Notes under the pieces: model-generated
Databases searched by the model: none
What the model saw: the letters and a program-made list of their open reading frames with translations, nothing else
What the model was told of the DNA's origin: nothing
Shown here: positions 55,209 to 64,000 of the stretch, piece after piece
Numbering within the stretch: the stretch's first letter is position 1
How the letters are laid out: each line of letters starts with the position of its first letter
Program-made: the position numbers and the translations under genes
Origin: Bin80 sp965215475
Lineage (GTDB): Bacteria; Bacteroidota; Rhodothermia; Rhodothermales; Bin80
Assembly (NCBI GenBank): GCA_965215475.1
Contig: OZ244061.1
Span: 620,001-684,000, forward strand
Length of the DNA: 64,000 nucleotides
Direction of reading: 5' to 3'

Positions 55209-57716
55209 TCAGTTAAATCCTTGGCCAAGAGTAAACTGGAAAAACCACTTTCTTGAGCCGTCATGGTTGGATTGCTGGCCTGAGATGGGTGTAAATTCAT
55301 CAAAATTGTATCCATAGGCAATCTCCAGCATGCCCAAAATCGGGAGGAATAATCGTGCACCTACACCAGCCGAGCGATAAAGTTGCCTAGGATTGTACGT
55401 TTGGAACGTATCCCAGGTATTGGCCGCATCCATAAACAGATACGGAGCTGCCGTGAGTTGTGGGGTTTGAATTGCAAGAACACGCAATTCCGACGTGAAT
55501 TTATTCAATACTCGCCCTCCAACCGCCTCCTGCCCCCTACGAGGACCGAGTACGCGAGCCGGATACCCCCGCATGTAGATAATATCTTTCCCGAAATTAT
55601 TCCGATACCCCTGGACATCAAAGGGAGATCCACCAACAACGTATCGTTCAAATAATACATCCTCGCCCGTAAGAGAGCCGATATAACCAAAATCTGCGGA
55701 AAAACTCGTCGTAAGCTTGCGCAAGATTGGCACGTTCCAACTTGTTGAAAGCTTCCATTTGTGATACTGAATAAAATTGGACACTGGAAGTGCTAACTCT
55801 CCCGAAAGCAGAAATGTTGAGCCTGCCGTCGGGAAAATTGGATGATCCACAGAACTGCGTGATAAGGCCTGACGCACGGTCACTTGCTGGCTACGCCCCA
55901 ATGGAAGGACCGATGTGTAATTTCGATTGGAATAGAACTGATACCCTAACGAGGTACTGGTACTAAACTTGTCATCCGGCCAAGTCAGTCGCTGCTCATA
56001 AAAAACACGAGCATTGGTATTGGCAAACCCAAGGTCACTGTCTTCCTCTTCATCTTCACCAAATAAACTCCCGTACCGGTAAAATCCCAATCCACTAAAC
56101 CTCGAATGCGAGACCTGAAACCCAACCGGGGTGGGTCTGCCACGTAGCCACGGCTCCGTGAATCCTAGAGAATAGCTTTGGTATTGTCGACCACTAGTCT
56201 GAAGGCTAACCGAAAGTTGCTGACCATCCCCCGAAGGCAACGGCCGCCATGCACCCGGCTTGAAGAAATCCTGAACGCTGAAATTGTTAAACCCAAAACG
56301 AAGCATTAAAATTACTCCCCATCTCCCATACGTACCACTAAGCTCTAACTGATCACTTCCGACTTCATCAAGGTTATAGGTCAGATGTACTTCCTTTTCT
56401 TCCTGATCCAGATCAATGGAAGGCCCTGCCCCAAGCTTTTCTTGATCGAAATACTTCAACTGAGATAATCTTCGAATCGTCTCTTGGATCAACTCCCGGC
56501 TGAATGTTTGTCCGGGGATCGTATATAACTCCCGGCGCACTACATGCTCTTTGGTTTTATCATTTCCAGCAATCGTGATCTCACCAAAACTGAAAATGTC
56601 TCCCTCATAGATGTCGTAGTAAAGATCAAGAGAGTCTCCAGAAATCACCCGCACTTCCGGCTCGATACGAAAGAGCATATGCCCCCGGTTCATGTAGAGA
56701 CTAGATACGTCACTACTCGACGAATTACCATGCAAGTTTTGCTCAATCCGTTCCGAGTTAAATACATCTCCCGAGTCGATCCCCAATGCAGAGGATAACA
56801 CCTCATCCGGGTAGATTGTATTTCCCTCCCACTCCACGTTTCGGACATGGTATTGTGGACCTTCATGAAGTTGCAAAGATACCATCATTCCTGGACCATC
56901 CTCTGTAGTATCAAGCCATACCGAGTCTTTCAGCACTCTGGCATCATAGTACCCTTTTGAGTTAAAATGATTGATGAGATTGACCTTATCTTCCTCATAA
57001 AGCATCCGATCAAACTTGGCTCGCCGCCAAAATAGAAGCGGGCGTTTCGGTTTTGTCTTTTTGAGCTGACGACGTACCGATCGAGTACTGACATTTTCGT
57101 TCCCCATCACCATCACATCCCGGATCCGAATTTTTTCTCCCCGATTGATCGCAAAATCAAGATCCACGGTATTATCTGCCCTTGGAATCCGATTCACCTC
57201 TACCTCTGCAAGGAGATACCCTTTTTCTGCAAAATGCTCTTTGATCACCTGTTTGGATCGTTCCAGATCTGCAGGACGAACACGCGTCCCCTTCAATAAT
57301 TTGACCTTGTCCTCAAGCTTCCGGCGATCCCTTCTCCCAATTCCTGAAAATGTAAACTCGGCCAGTTGTGGCTCTTCCTTCAGCTGAATCATGAGATACA
57401 CACCGTTACCCGCACGGCGCTCCTCCACGATTTTTACATCTGAGAAGACACGCAACTTATAAATATTACGTATCGCATCCGAAATCGCAGGATCCCCGGG
57501 AAGGACTATAGTTTGTCCCACAGCCAACCCACTGCTACGAATCGCAAATTTTTGCATCGTTTCGCCCTCTAATCCACCAACAGAGATTCCCAGAATCTCC
57601 AGTTCTTCGGGAATCAAAGAACGATTGCTGGCAATGGAACTTCCTGTGAGTCCTTGAGCCATCACAGCGTTCACGCCGAAAATTGTAACAAAAAGCGAAA
57701 ATATAATGCGCATCAC
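55209..57716 (-). CDS. bamA: Outer-membrane protein assembly factor BamA
   Basis: 835 residues: signal peptide (1-20, ending AVMAQ), a series of POTRA domains (about 40-430; segments such as LAEVEVNRIPRADNTVDLDFAINRGEKIRIRDV and YHVRNVEWEGNTIYPDEVL), and a C-terminal 16-strand barrel with the lid-lock region GSPFDVQGYRNNF and the end FFQFTLGQGFN. It inserts barrel proteins such as SprA, PorV and TonB receptors into the outer membrane. Genomic order rseP-bamA-skp-skp is typical. A short CCCTAA/TTAGGG hairpin lies in the 129-bp gap upstream. Confidence 0.95.
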   Translation of the reverse strand: MMRIIFSLFVTIFGVNAVMAQGLTGSSIASNRSLIPEELEILGISVGGLEGETMQKFAIRSSGLAVGQTIVLPGDPAISDAIRNIYKLRVFSDVKIVEERRAGNGVYLMIQLKEEPQLAEFTFSGIGRRDRRKLEDKVKLLKGTRVRPADLERSKQVIKEHFAEKGYLLAEVEVNRIPRADNTVDLDFAINRGEKIRIRDVMVMGNENVSTRSVRRQLKKTKPKRPLLFWRRAKFDRMLYEEDKVNLINHFNSKGYYDARVLKDSVWLDTTEDGPGMMVSLQLHEGPQYHVRNVEWEGNTIYPDEVLSSALGIDSGDVFNSERIEQNLHGNSSSSDVSSLYMNRGHMLFRIEPEVRVISGDSLDLYYDIYEGDIFSFGEITIAGNDKTKEHVVRRELYTIPGQTFSRELIQETIRRLSQLKYFDQEKLGAGPSIDLDQEEKEVHLTYNLDEVGSDQLELSGTYGRWGVILMLRFGFNNFSVQDFFKPGAWRPLPSGDGQQLSVSLQTSGRQYQSYSLGFTEPWLRGRPTPVGFQVSHSRFSGLGFYRYGSLFGEDEEEDSDLGFANTNARVFYEQRLTWPDDKFSTSTSLGYQFYSNRNYTSVLPLGRSQQVTVRQALSRSSVDHPIFPTAGSTFLLSGELALPVSNFIQYHKWKLSTSWNVPILRKLTTSFSADFGYIGSLTGEDVLFERYVVGGSPFDVQGYRNNFGKDIIYMRGYPARVLGPRRGQEAVGGRVLNKFTSELRVLAIQTPQLTAAPYLFMDAANTWDTFQTYNPRQLYRSAGVGARLFLPILGMLEIAYGYNFDEFTPISGQQSNHDGSRKWFFQFTLGQGFN

Positions 57717-57845
57717 GGTTCAGTCAGAATGGGAAATAAGGGTCTAGTAAGCGCAGTCAAGTGAAACCCCTAACATTAGGGTCTTGTTTCTGCACTTCCC
57801 TCAAACGTAGAAAATCCACCTGTTCGTATAATCGTGAATAAATTC

Positions 57846-59267
57846 CTACTCCGTTTCATCCTCCTCCACTTGGCAGATCACAGGTTCCACTTCAGTTCCC
57901 TCATTATTATCGGAACTGAATACACGAATTACATCATTTGTGATCAGGAATGCCATCAAGATCAATAGCAAAATCATCCCTGCCTGTTGTAAGAAAATTC
58001 GCACTTTGAGGGGAGGCTCTCTTCGAACAATCAACTCGTATACAAGGAAGGCCAAATGACCTCCATCCAACACCGGAATTGGAAGAATATTTACAATTGC
58101 CAGGGTAATGGACAAGAGGGCCACAATAAACCAGAATGATCTTGCTCCACTACTGGCCGCATCTCCGATCACATTTGCTACCATCACTGGCCCGCCCAAA
58201 TTATCCCGAACACTCTCCTTACCCGATATGATCCGCCATAAACTGGTGATAATTGCCTGGGTGTGATCCCAAGTGTCGAATAATCCGATCCCCACGGACT
58301 GAATCGGTCCATAATCAATCTGGACTTGGGATACACGGATCCCCACTACATAATCACAATAGGGATTCATGACCGGTACCACTACAGCTTCATAGGGAAC
58401 GGATTGTCCTTGTTCATCCCGTTCCCATGCTATTAGAAGCGAATCTCCTCCCGAGTTATCCACGTGGTCAATCAATTCCATCCAGTACTTCACTGGCGTT
58501 TGATTTACAGCGGTAATACGATCACCAACCTGCAATCCAGCCTCTGCTGCAGGCATTCCTTCCTCCACATGTCCGAGCGTACTGGGCCAGGAAAAGATTC
58601 CGAGTCCATAAAGTCCACCGGCGGATAACTCCTGAATTCGGGTCATCAAGTTATCCGGTGCAGGAAGCACCAAAATCCTACCATCTCGCTCAACCTCAAA
58701 CTGAAGCTCATCGATCAAGATGGTATTCAGAGAAATAACGGTCTCCTCCCGTTCATAGGCGTACTCTCCAATTGACAGAAGGCGGTCTCCGGTCTGCATT
58801 CCTATATCAATAGAGGCCACGGAGCTGTCTGCGACAAAGACCGTCCCGTCTTCGGTATGTGCAATCCGATTGGTCCCATACGCCCAGGTGAGCACGAAAA
58901 AGATGACAAAAGCCAAAATCATGTTCATGATCACACCGGCACTGATCACGATCATGCGCTGCCATAGAGGTTTGGATCGAAATTCGTCAGGTTGCGGCTC
59001 CTCATCTTTGAAGTCTGTATCCAAACTTTCGTCTACCATACCAGCAATTTTAACATACCCTCCTAGGGGCGTCACGCCAAGAACATATTCGGTCTCTCCA
59101 AAACGCTTCTTGAAAATATTCGGAGGGAACCCGATCGAGAAACGATCCACTCGCATCCCGAATGCTCGAGCGGCCCAGAAATGCCCCAACTCGTGTACAA
59201 ACACGAGAATCATCAGAGCCGGAATAAATGTAAAAAGAATCCAGAGAATACTCACAGGTAACACCAA
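57846..59267 (-). CDS. rseP: RIP metalloprotease RseP (site-2 protease)
   Basis: 473 residues with membrane segments at both ends. The zinc site HELGH is at 25-29 in the first segment; the partner motif NILPIPVLDGGHL is near residue 390. PDZ domains lie between (about 130-290), including GLYGLGIFSWPSTLGHVEEGMPAAEAGLQVGDRITAVN. It cuts membrane-anchored anti-sigma factors and signal peptide remnants. Length is slightly over E. coli RseP (450) through an acidic tail. It follows dxr by 26 bp, the common dxr-rseP pairing. Confidence 0.94.
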   Translation of the reverse strand: MVLPVSILWILFTFIPALMILVFVHELGHFWAARAFGMRVDRFSIGFPPNIFKKRFGETEYVLGVTPLGGYVKIAGMVDESLDTDFKDEEPQPDEFRSKPLWQRMIVISAGVIMNMILAFVIFFVLTWAYGTNRIAHTEDGTVFVADSSVASIDIGMQTGDRLLSIGEYAYEREETVISLNTILIDELQFEVERDGRILVLPAPDNLMTRIQELSAGGLYGLGIFSWPSTLGHVEEGMPAAEAGLQVGDRITAVNQTPVKYWMELIDHVDNSGGDSLLIAWERDEQGQSVPYEAVVVPVMNPYCDYVVGIRVSQVQIDYGPIQSVGIGLFDTWDHTQAIITSLWRIISGKESVRDNLGGPVMVANVIGDAASSGARSFWFIVALLSITLAIVNILPIPVLDGGHLAFLVYELIVRREPPLKVRIFLQQAGMILLLILMAFLITNDVIRVFSSDNNEGTEVEPVICQVEEDETE

Positions 59268-59293
59268 ATTTTATTGTTCGGCTACGGTATACT

Positions 59294-60472
59294 TCACAGC
59301 GCGAAGGTGTTCCGTCCGGCCATATCTAATACGTAACGACGGGTCATCTGATCTACATGCACAACCTCTTCAAATGTGCTTAATGCCGGACCGGATAGTT
59401 CACCGAGTGCCTGTTCAATCATATGTGGGATTCCCATAAAACGGAGTTTTTTCTTCAAAAAAAGATCTACAGCCACTTCGTTGGCAGCATTCAAGACCGC
59501 AGATGCATTTCCCCCTGTGTCCAACGCCTCCATGGCCAGTCGTAGGCATGGGAATTTTTCCAGGTCAGGAGGATGAAAGCCCAGCGTCAGCGATTGCGTC
59601 CAATCGATTCGGCCCTCGGGAAATGACCAACGATCCGGATAACTAAGTGCATACTGAATCGGCAACCTCATATCCGGCAAGCTCAACTGCGCCTTCATCG
59701 ACCCATCCCGGAACAGTACCATAGAATGAATGATAGATTGTGGATGTACTACCACATCAATCTGATTTTTCGTTGCCCCAAACAACCAATAAGCTTCAAT
59801 TACTTCTAGACCCTTGTTCATCATCGTAGCCGAATCAATGGTCACTTTGGGCCCCATACTCCAATTCGGATGCTGTAGCGCTTCTTCTGGAGTAATTCGA
59901 TCTAATACATGGAGGGGGCTCTCCCGAAATGGACCGCCAGAAGCCGTGAGAAAGATTTTTTCCACATTCTTGATCCCTTGATCTTCCATACATTGAAATA
60001 CCGCAGAGTGCTCACTATCTACTGGAATAATGGTGGCTTGATGGTCCCGTGCCACTTCCATGGCAAGATCTCCGGCGGCGACCAGAGTTTCTTTGTTGGC
60101 CAGAGCTAAGATCTTGCCCGCCGTCAAGGCCGACAAGACGGATTTTAATCCCGCCACCCCGGTGGCGGCCCCCAGCACAACATCTACTTCGGGCAAAGCC
60201 GCACAGCGACATACCCCTTCGTCCCCTCCAAGTACATGAATCCCCGTGCCGTGAAGCTTGTCCTGGAGAGCCTCCACCTTGGAGGCATCTGCCACAGAAA
60301 CAAACTCAGGCAAAAACTCATGTGCTTGCCTGACCAATAGATCAATGCTTTGATTCGCTGAGAGTGCAATTACATTTAATCGTTCTGGATGCCTCCGGAC
60401 AATGTCCAGGCATTGAGTACCAATTGAGCCCGTTGAGCCGATAATACTGAGACGATGTTCTCGTTCGTTCAT
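59294..60472 (-). CDS. dxr: 1-deoxy-D-xylulose 5-phosphate reductoisomerase
   Basis: 392 residues from the ATG at 60472, preceded by TATAGGA; the frame is open to 60520 but the extra 16 residues are not family-like. Converts DXP to methylerythritol 4-phosphate with NADPH, the committed step of the non-mevalonate isoprenoid pathway. NADPH motif GSTGSIGTQ at about 11-19, ALANKETLVAAG, and the metal and substrate site VDSEHSAVFQ, ASGGPFRE and KVTIDSATMMNKGLE are all intact. First gene of the leftward envelope run; divergent from the TPR gene with a 77-bp gap that must hold both promoters. Confidence 0.95.
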   Translation of the reverse strand: MNEREHRLSIIGSTGSIGTQCLDIVRRHPERLNVIALSANQSIDLLVRQAHEFLPEFVSVADASKVEALQDKLHGTGIHVLGGDEGVCRCAALPEVDVVLGAATGVAGLKSVLSALTAGKILALANKETLVAAGDLAMEVARDHQATIIPVDSEHSAVFQCMEDQGIKNVEKIFLTASGGPFRESPLHVLDRITPEEALQHPNWSMGPKVTIDSATMMNKGLEVIEAYWLFGATKNQIDVVVHPQSIIHSMVLFRDGSMKAQLSLPDMRLPIQYALSYPDRWSFPEGRIDWTQSLTLGFHPPDLEKFPCLRLAMEALDTGGNASAVLNAANEVAVDLFLKKKLRFMGIPHMIEQALGELSGPALSTFEEVVHVDQMTRRYVLDMAGRNTFAL

Positions 60473-60549
60473 TCCTATAGTTATCTTTGCACCTAATATA
60501 AAATACGACCTGGCTAGCACTCTCTCGACATTTACGAGTTCACGACACT

Positions 60550-62415
60550 ATGCGTGGTATTCTTATCTCCTTATTTTGCATCTTTGCCCTGAGTAGTATT
60601 GGTATCGCTCAGCCTCAACGCGTTGACCGAACCCGACCGGCCTCTGAAGAGGAACAACTTGAAGGAAATGCCTCTGCACGGTATCAACTCGCATTGGGAT
60701 ATTTGCGGGGAATGCAGTTTGAACGAGCGATCGCAGTCCTCCAAGAATTACGTAACGAATACCCTAGGCAGCAAATCTTCTTCGACAAGCTCAAAGAAGC
60801 ATACATCAGTACCAAAAAGTATGAAGAAGCCATTTTACTGCTTGACGATTTGATCGCCAATCGCGACGAAAATCAAAATCTGCATCTTGTAGCAGAACGT
60901 GCACAATTGTTGTACCTCAGTGGAGATGAACCCGCAGCTCTGGACGCATGGTACTCCATGGTGGAATCTGCAAATGAAATCGAAACCTCCTATCGGATCG
61001 CATACGGTAGCATGATTGAGGTACGATTATTGGTTCAAGCGATTGATTTACTCAAACAGGGGCGGCAGGTTCTCCGGAATCAGAACCTGTTTCATGCAGA
61101 GCTTGCCTATTTGTACAGCCTGACCGGACAGCACCGATTTGCGACTCGGGAATATCTCGATCTGTTAACTCTGAATGAGAGGCAATTGAACTATGTCCGG
61201 GGCCGCCTTGGACGAGATATCCAACAAGAAGGAGCACTTGAAGTAGCGGTTCAGGTTACTCTGGAGAGAGTTCTGGCGCAACCTCATCTGCTCCAACTGC
61301 GTGAGCTTCTGGCTTGGCTGTATGAAGAGAGTGGAGATTTTGATCAAGCCTATCTCGAAATCACTGCGATCGATAAAGATCATGATGCACGTGGTCAGGA
61401 GATTTATCAATTTGCTCTTCGAGCTGCTGAGGCTGGTGCCTATGCGGCAGCGGGGAAAGCATTCCAGTCTGTGCTCGAAACTCATCCCGAAGAAGAGATC
61501 TTTGCCCAAGCACGCCTGGGGATCGCCGATATGTATCGCCTTCAGGCGCAGCGGATCGGTCAATCTCCTGATGATTATCAGAATTCTCTAGATGCGTATG
61601 AGCAGTTTCTGTTGGATTTTCCAGATCATCCCCAAGTCCCGATGGTGATGGCACAAATTGCTGCTTTGCACCAAGATGTCTTCCGCAATCGTGCCGCGGC
61701 TCGCATGATCTTGCAACGATTGGCAATGAAGTACCAGAATTCCTCCATCGGTCAGCAATCCCAGTTTGATTTGGGACGACTAGCCATTGAGGAAGGAGAC
61801 TTGGAACAAGCTGCCATCATCTTTGCACAGCTATCTGCCGGAACTGACGGGGAGTTGTTTGCTCGTTCGAAATTTGAAGAGGCAATGATCCATTTTTATT
61901 CGGGAGATTTTGCACAGACGCACGCTACACTTGATTACGTTCGAGAGGAGACCGACAAAGAAACCGCCAATGATGCCATTATACTCCGCCTTCTACTTCT
62001 GGAAAGTTCTGCGTCGGACTCCACCAACCTGGCACTCTCGAGCTATGCCCAGGCACTACTCCTTCTTCGCCAGCAAAAAGCGAATGAAACCGTACTGCGA
62101 ACTCAAGATATACTGACTCAATGGGAAAGGCATCCGATTGCGGATGAAACAAGATTCCTGCGCGCTGAAGCGCTCTTGATGAATGGTCAGGCTGACGATG
62201 CCCTCATCGCATTTGGAGAATTTCCCCTTATACACCCTCAAAGTCCGCTACGTGATCGTAGCCTTTTTCATTATGCCGAAATCCTTGAAACAATTCATGG
62301 TGACACATCTGGAGCACTTCAGGCTTACACCGACTTACTCACCCAATACCCTGGCTCCTTATTGGTCGAGAAAGTTCGTGAACGTATTCGAACCCTCCGT
62401 GCAGCGAATCTTTAG
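60550..62415 (+). CDS. Secreted TPR protein
   Basis: 621 residues with a signal peptide (about 1-20, ending GIAQ) and then almost entirely helical repeats of TPR type (for example ARYQLALGYLRGMQFERAIAVLQELRNEYP at the N-terminus, and PDDYQNSLDAYEQFLLDFPDHP and LQAYTDLLTQYPGSLLVEKVRERI later). Proteins like this act as scaffolds in the periplasm, often at the outer membrane. No partner is identified. Its end overlaps the next gene by 38 bp. Confidence 0.82.
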   Translation: MRGILISLFCIFALSSIGIAQPQRVDRTRPASEEEQLEGNASARYQLALGYLRGMQFERAIAVLQELRNEYPRQQIFFDKLKEAYISTKKYEEAILLLDDLIANRDENQNLHLVAERAQLLYLSGDEPAALDAWYSMVESANEIETSYRIAYGSMIEVRLLVQAIDLLKQGRQVLRNQNLFHAELAYLYSLTGQHRFATREYLDLLTLNERQLNYVRGRLGRDIQQEGALEVAVQVTLERVLAQPHLLQLRELLAWLYEESGDFDQAYLEITAIDKDHDARGQEIYQFALRAAEAGAYAAAGKAFQSVLETHPEEEIFAQARLGIADMYRLQAQRIGQSPDDYQNSLDAYEQFLLDFPDHPQVPMVMAQIAALHQDVFRNRAAARMILQRLAMKYQNSSIGQQSQFDLGRLAIEEGDLEQAAIIFAQLSAGTDGELFARSKFEEAMIHFYSGDFAQTHATLDYVREETDKETANDAIILRLLLLESSASDSTNLALSSYAQALLLLRQQKANETVLRTQDILTQWERHPIADETRFLRAEALLMNGQADDALIAFGEFPLIHPQSPLRDRSLFHYAEILETIHGDTSGALQAYTDLLTQYPGSLLVEKVRERIRTLRAANL

Positions 62416-63664
62416 CAGTGCACTGCTACTTTGGTTGACGGCGATCCCTGCCAGCGCACTACAGGATGTACTGGTGCCGATGGATGCGGGGCAGTCCGAT
62501 CACCTGAAGGCATATGGCATTGTGTATTGGGCTCTTCAGAGAGGCGAACCGGTTGATTGGCTCTTGAATTATCGTGGGGGCTCATTCCTTATCTCTGATT
62601 TTCCTGGATTGAGCAGTGAATTTGCTCTTCGGGGAATCTCCTATGACATTTTATCTGGAACCGCCGTCTCACAACTGATTGCAGACGTAGAAAGCGATCG
62701 GCAAAATACCTCTCTGGTTCGTCTTGAAACTCCTCCACAGATTGCTGTGTACGCTCCCGATCAGACTCTCCCCTGGGATGATGCCGTACTCTTGGCACTA
62801 AAATATGCCGAGGTCCCTTATGATATGATCTATGATGATGACGTCCTTGGCGGCCGTCTATCCGCCTATGATTGGCTCCACCTGCATCACGAAGATTTTA
62901 CCGGGCAACATGGAAAATTTTACCAGTATCGAAACATGCCATGGTATATTGAGCAGCAACGCGATGCGGAACACGCTGCCGATCGACACGGTCATCACAA
63001 AGTGAGCCACCTGAAACTTGACGTTGCTCAGACGATCAAGCAATATGTATCCGAAGGAGGATTCCTCTTCGCCATGTGTTCGGGTACAGATACCTACGAT
63101 ATCGCGCTTTCTGCTTTCATCACAGATATTGTCCCCGCAGAGTACGACGGGGATCCGGTAGACCCCGATGCAATAAACAAGCTGGACTACTCTGCTACTC
63201 TAGCGTTCCAGGATTTTACGCCAAGCTTTAACGCTGCAGAATATGAGCACTCCGATATTGATGCCGGACCTCCCCCCCAGCAACTCCAAAACCCTGTACT
63301 GGACTACTTTACCCTGTTTGAATTCAGTGCAAAATGGGATCCTGTTCCTACGATGTTGACTCAGAATCATGTATCCACGGTTGCTGGTTTCATCGGACAG
63401 ACGACTGCATTTCGGAAGCATCTCGTAAAACCGAATGTCGTCATCCTCGCTGAAGTGCCACAGCGTGAAGAGGTGAAATATTTACATGGATCCTATGGTC
63501 AGGGCACATTCACCTTTTATGGAGGGCATGACCCCGAGGACTACCAACACTATGTTGGAGATCCCCCAACCGACTTGAGCTTGCATCGGAACTCCCCCGG
63601 ATACCGACTGATCCTCAACAATATTCTTTTCCCTGCCGCACGGAAGAAAAAACAAAAAACCTGA
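62378..63664 (+). CDS. Conserved secreted protein, family often labelled asparagine synthetase B
   Basis: 428 residues from GTG 62378 (GAGAAAG just upstream); GTG 62399 is an alternative that leaves a tighter signal peptide (MQRIFSSALLLWLTAIPASA). The start of the mature protein, VLVPMDAGQSDHLKAYGIVYWALQRGEPVDWLLNYRGGSFL, marks a Bacteroidota family that databases often call asparagine synthetase B. It has neither an N-terminal Cys nor an ATP-pyrophosphatase loop, so that name is not supported. The middle (YVSEGGFLFAMCSGTDTYDIALSA) and the end (GTFTFYGGHDPEDY) resemble a class I glutamine amidotransferase-like fold (ThuA-like). Function unknown. Translated from within the end of the TPR gene. 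Confidence 0.72.
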   Translation: MNVFEPSVQRIFSSALLLWLTAIPASALQDVLVPMDAGQSDHLKAYGIVYWALQRGEPVDWLLNYRGGSFLISDFPGLSSEFALRGISYDILSGTAVSQLIADVESDRQNTSLVRLETPPQIAVYAPDQTLPWDDAVLLALKYAEVPYDMIYDDDVLGGRLSAYDWLHLHHEDFTGQHGKFYQYRNMPWYIEQQRDAEHAADRHGHHKVSHLKLDVAQTIKQYVSEGGFLFAMCSGTDTYDIALSAFITDIVPAEYDGDPVDPDAINKLDYSATLAFQDFTPSFNAAEYEHSDIDAGPPPQQLQNPVLDYFTLFEFSAKWDPVPTMLTQNHVSTVAGFIGQTTAFRKHLVKPNVVILAEVPQREEVKYLHGSYGQGTFTFYGGHDPEDYQHYVGDPPTDLSLHRNSPGYRLILNNILFPAARKKKQKT

Positions 63665-63671
63665 CGACCGC

Positions 63672-64000
63672 ATGGATTCAAAAAAAACGCCAACAGATTC
63701 ACGCGCCACCATGTCTGAGGTCGTACTGCCAAACGATACCAACCCATATGGCAGTATGTTTGGAGGTCGACTCCTTTCGATCATGGACAAGTGCGCGGCG
63801 ATCTCTGCTATGCGTCATGCAGCGACCGTCTGTGTGACCGTATCCGTGGATTCCGTAGAATTTACGTCTCCAATTTTGCTTGGAGAGGTGGTGATCATTG
63901 AAGCGTGGGTCAACCGAGTATTCGCGACTTCCTTAGAGGTGGAGATTGAGGTAAAAGCCGAGAATCTGTTAAAAAAACAACAACGCCAATGCAATCGTGC
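63672..64000 (+). CDS. Acyl-CoA thioesterase, hotdog fold (partial, runs off the window)
   Basis: 109 codons are visible from ATG 63672, 7 bp after the previous stop. The segment NDTNPYGSMFGGRLLSIMDKCAAISAMRHA is the hotdog helix region of YciA/ACOT-type thioesterases, with the catalytic Asp in this helix, followed by VTVSVDSVEFTSPILLGEVV and VEIEVKAEN strands. It hydrolyses acyl-CoA esters in the cytoplasm by family. The C-terminus is missing. Confidence 0.87.
   Translation, partial: MDSKKTPTDSRATMSEVVLPNDTNPYGSMFGGRLLSIMDKCAAISAMRHAATVCVTVSVDSVEFTSPILLGEVVIIEAWVNRVFATSLEVEIEVKAENLLKKQQRQCNR

Noticed and set aside
57770..57783. CCCTAA/TTAGGG hairpin between rseP and bamA
   Set aside because: Six base pairs with a 2-nt loop and no T-run; unlikely to end transcription and no clear role.
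62183..62377. N-terminal extension of the ThuA-like secreted protein
   Set aside because: It overlaps the TPR coding region in another frame and would bury the signal peptide inside the protein.

Overview
The window suggests a Gram-negative member of the Bacteroidota/Rhodothermota (FCB) group. It carries a complete gene for SprA, the outer-membrane translocon of the type IX secretion system (T9SS), a PorV-like barrel protein, and several secreted proteins that end in T9SS type A sorting domains. It also has SusC/TonB-type receptors with a carboxypeptidase-like plug extension, and a dxr-rseP-bamA-skp-skp envelope cluster. Base composition is moderate. No species can be named from the sequence alone.

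Layout. 1-11 kb: a partial lipoprotein, sprA-lipB, then a leftward group (LytR_C protein, rsfS, lipoprotein). 12-14.2 kb: an ABC ATPase, a small protein and a tRNA-queuosine mannosyltransferase-like gene. 14.3-27.6 kb: a leftward T9SS-associated block, namely TonB receptor, large FnIII cargo, PorV-like barrel and PGRP-type amidase in a near gap-free operon, preceded by two tandem FG-GAP cargo paralogues that each have a hairpin terminator. 27.7-40.2 kb: an accessory region of nested mobile DNA, with a MetE-like enzyme and an AAA/DUF4143 ATPase. 40.4-44 kb: a cobalamin riboswitch, a BtuB-like receptor and a BtuG-like propeller. 44-52 kb: a voltage-gated-type ion channel, tRNA-Asp, tRNA-Phe, sua5, a PAP2 phosphatase, an ABC ATPase, a glycosyltransferase and a threonine dehydratase. 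52-64 kb: surE, panB, two skp genes, bamA, rseP, dxr, a TPR protein, a protein of the family often labelled asparagine synthetase B, and a partial thioesterase.

The most notable content is the nested mobile region. An old IS110 element (B, starting near 27778) was split by a 6,096-bp IS1595-family transposon (28226-34321) bounded by a 23-bp inverted repeat and a perfect 8-bp target duplication. That transposon carries a DNA methyltransferase with a C-terminal Mrr-like nuclease domain. Its transposase was then broken by an IS1111-like element, and its methyltransferase by a second IS110 element (A, about 31286-33185) with an intact transposase. Both IS110 elements have, just upstream of the transposase, a ~150-nt structured RNA made of a closing stem and two hairpins with internal loops. 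Their stems differ in sequence but keep pairing. In element A, segments of the RNA match both element ends and the insertion target, the arrangement expected of an IS110 bridge RNA with donor- and target-binding loops.

The surface and uptake systems appear linked. SprA and PorV-like proteins would export and anchor the CTD-bearing proteins (amidase, FnIII protein, FG-GAP proteins). The vitamin B12 locus uses the same route for its propeller protein, which has a T9SS sorting domain instead of the lipid anchor used by Bacteroides BtuG.
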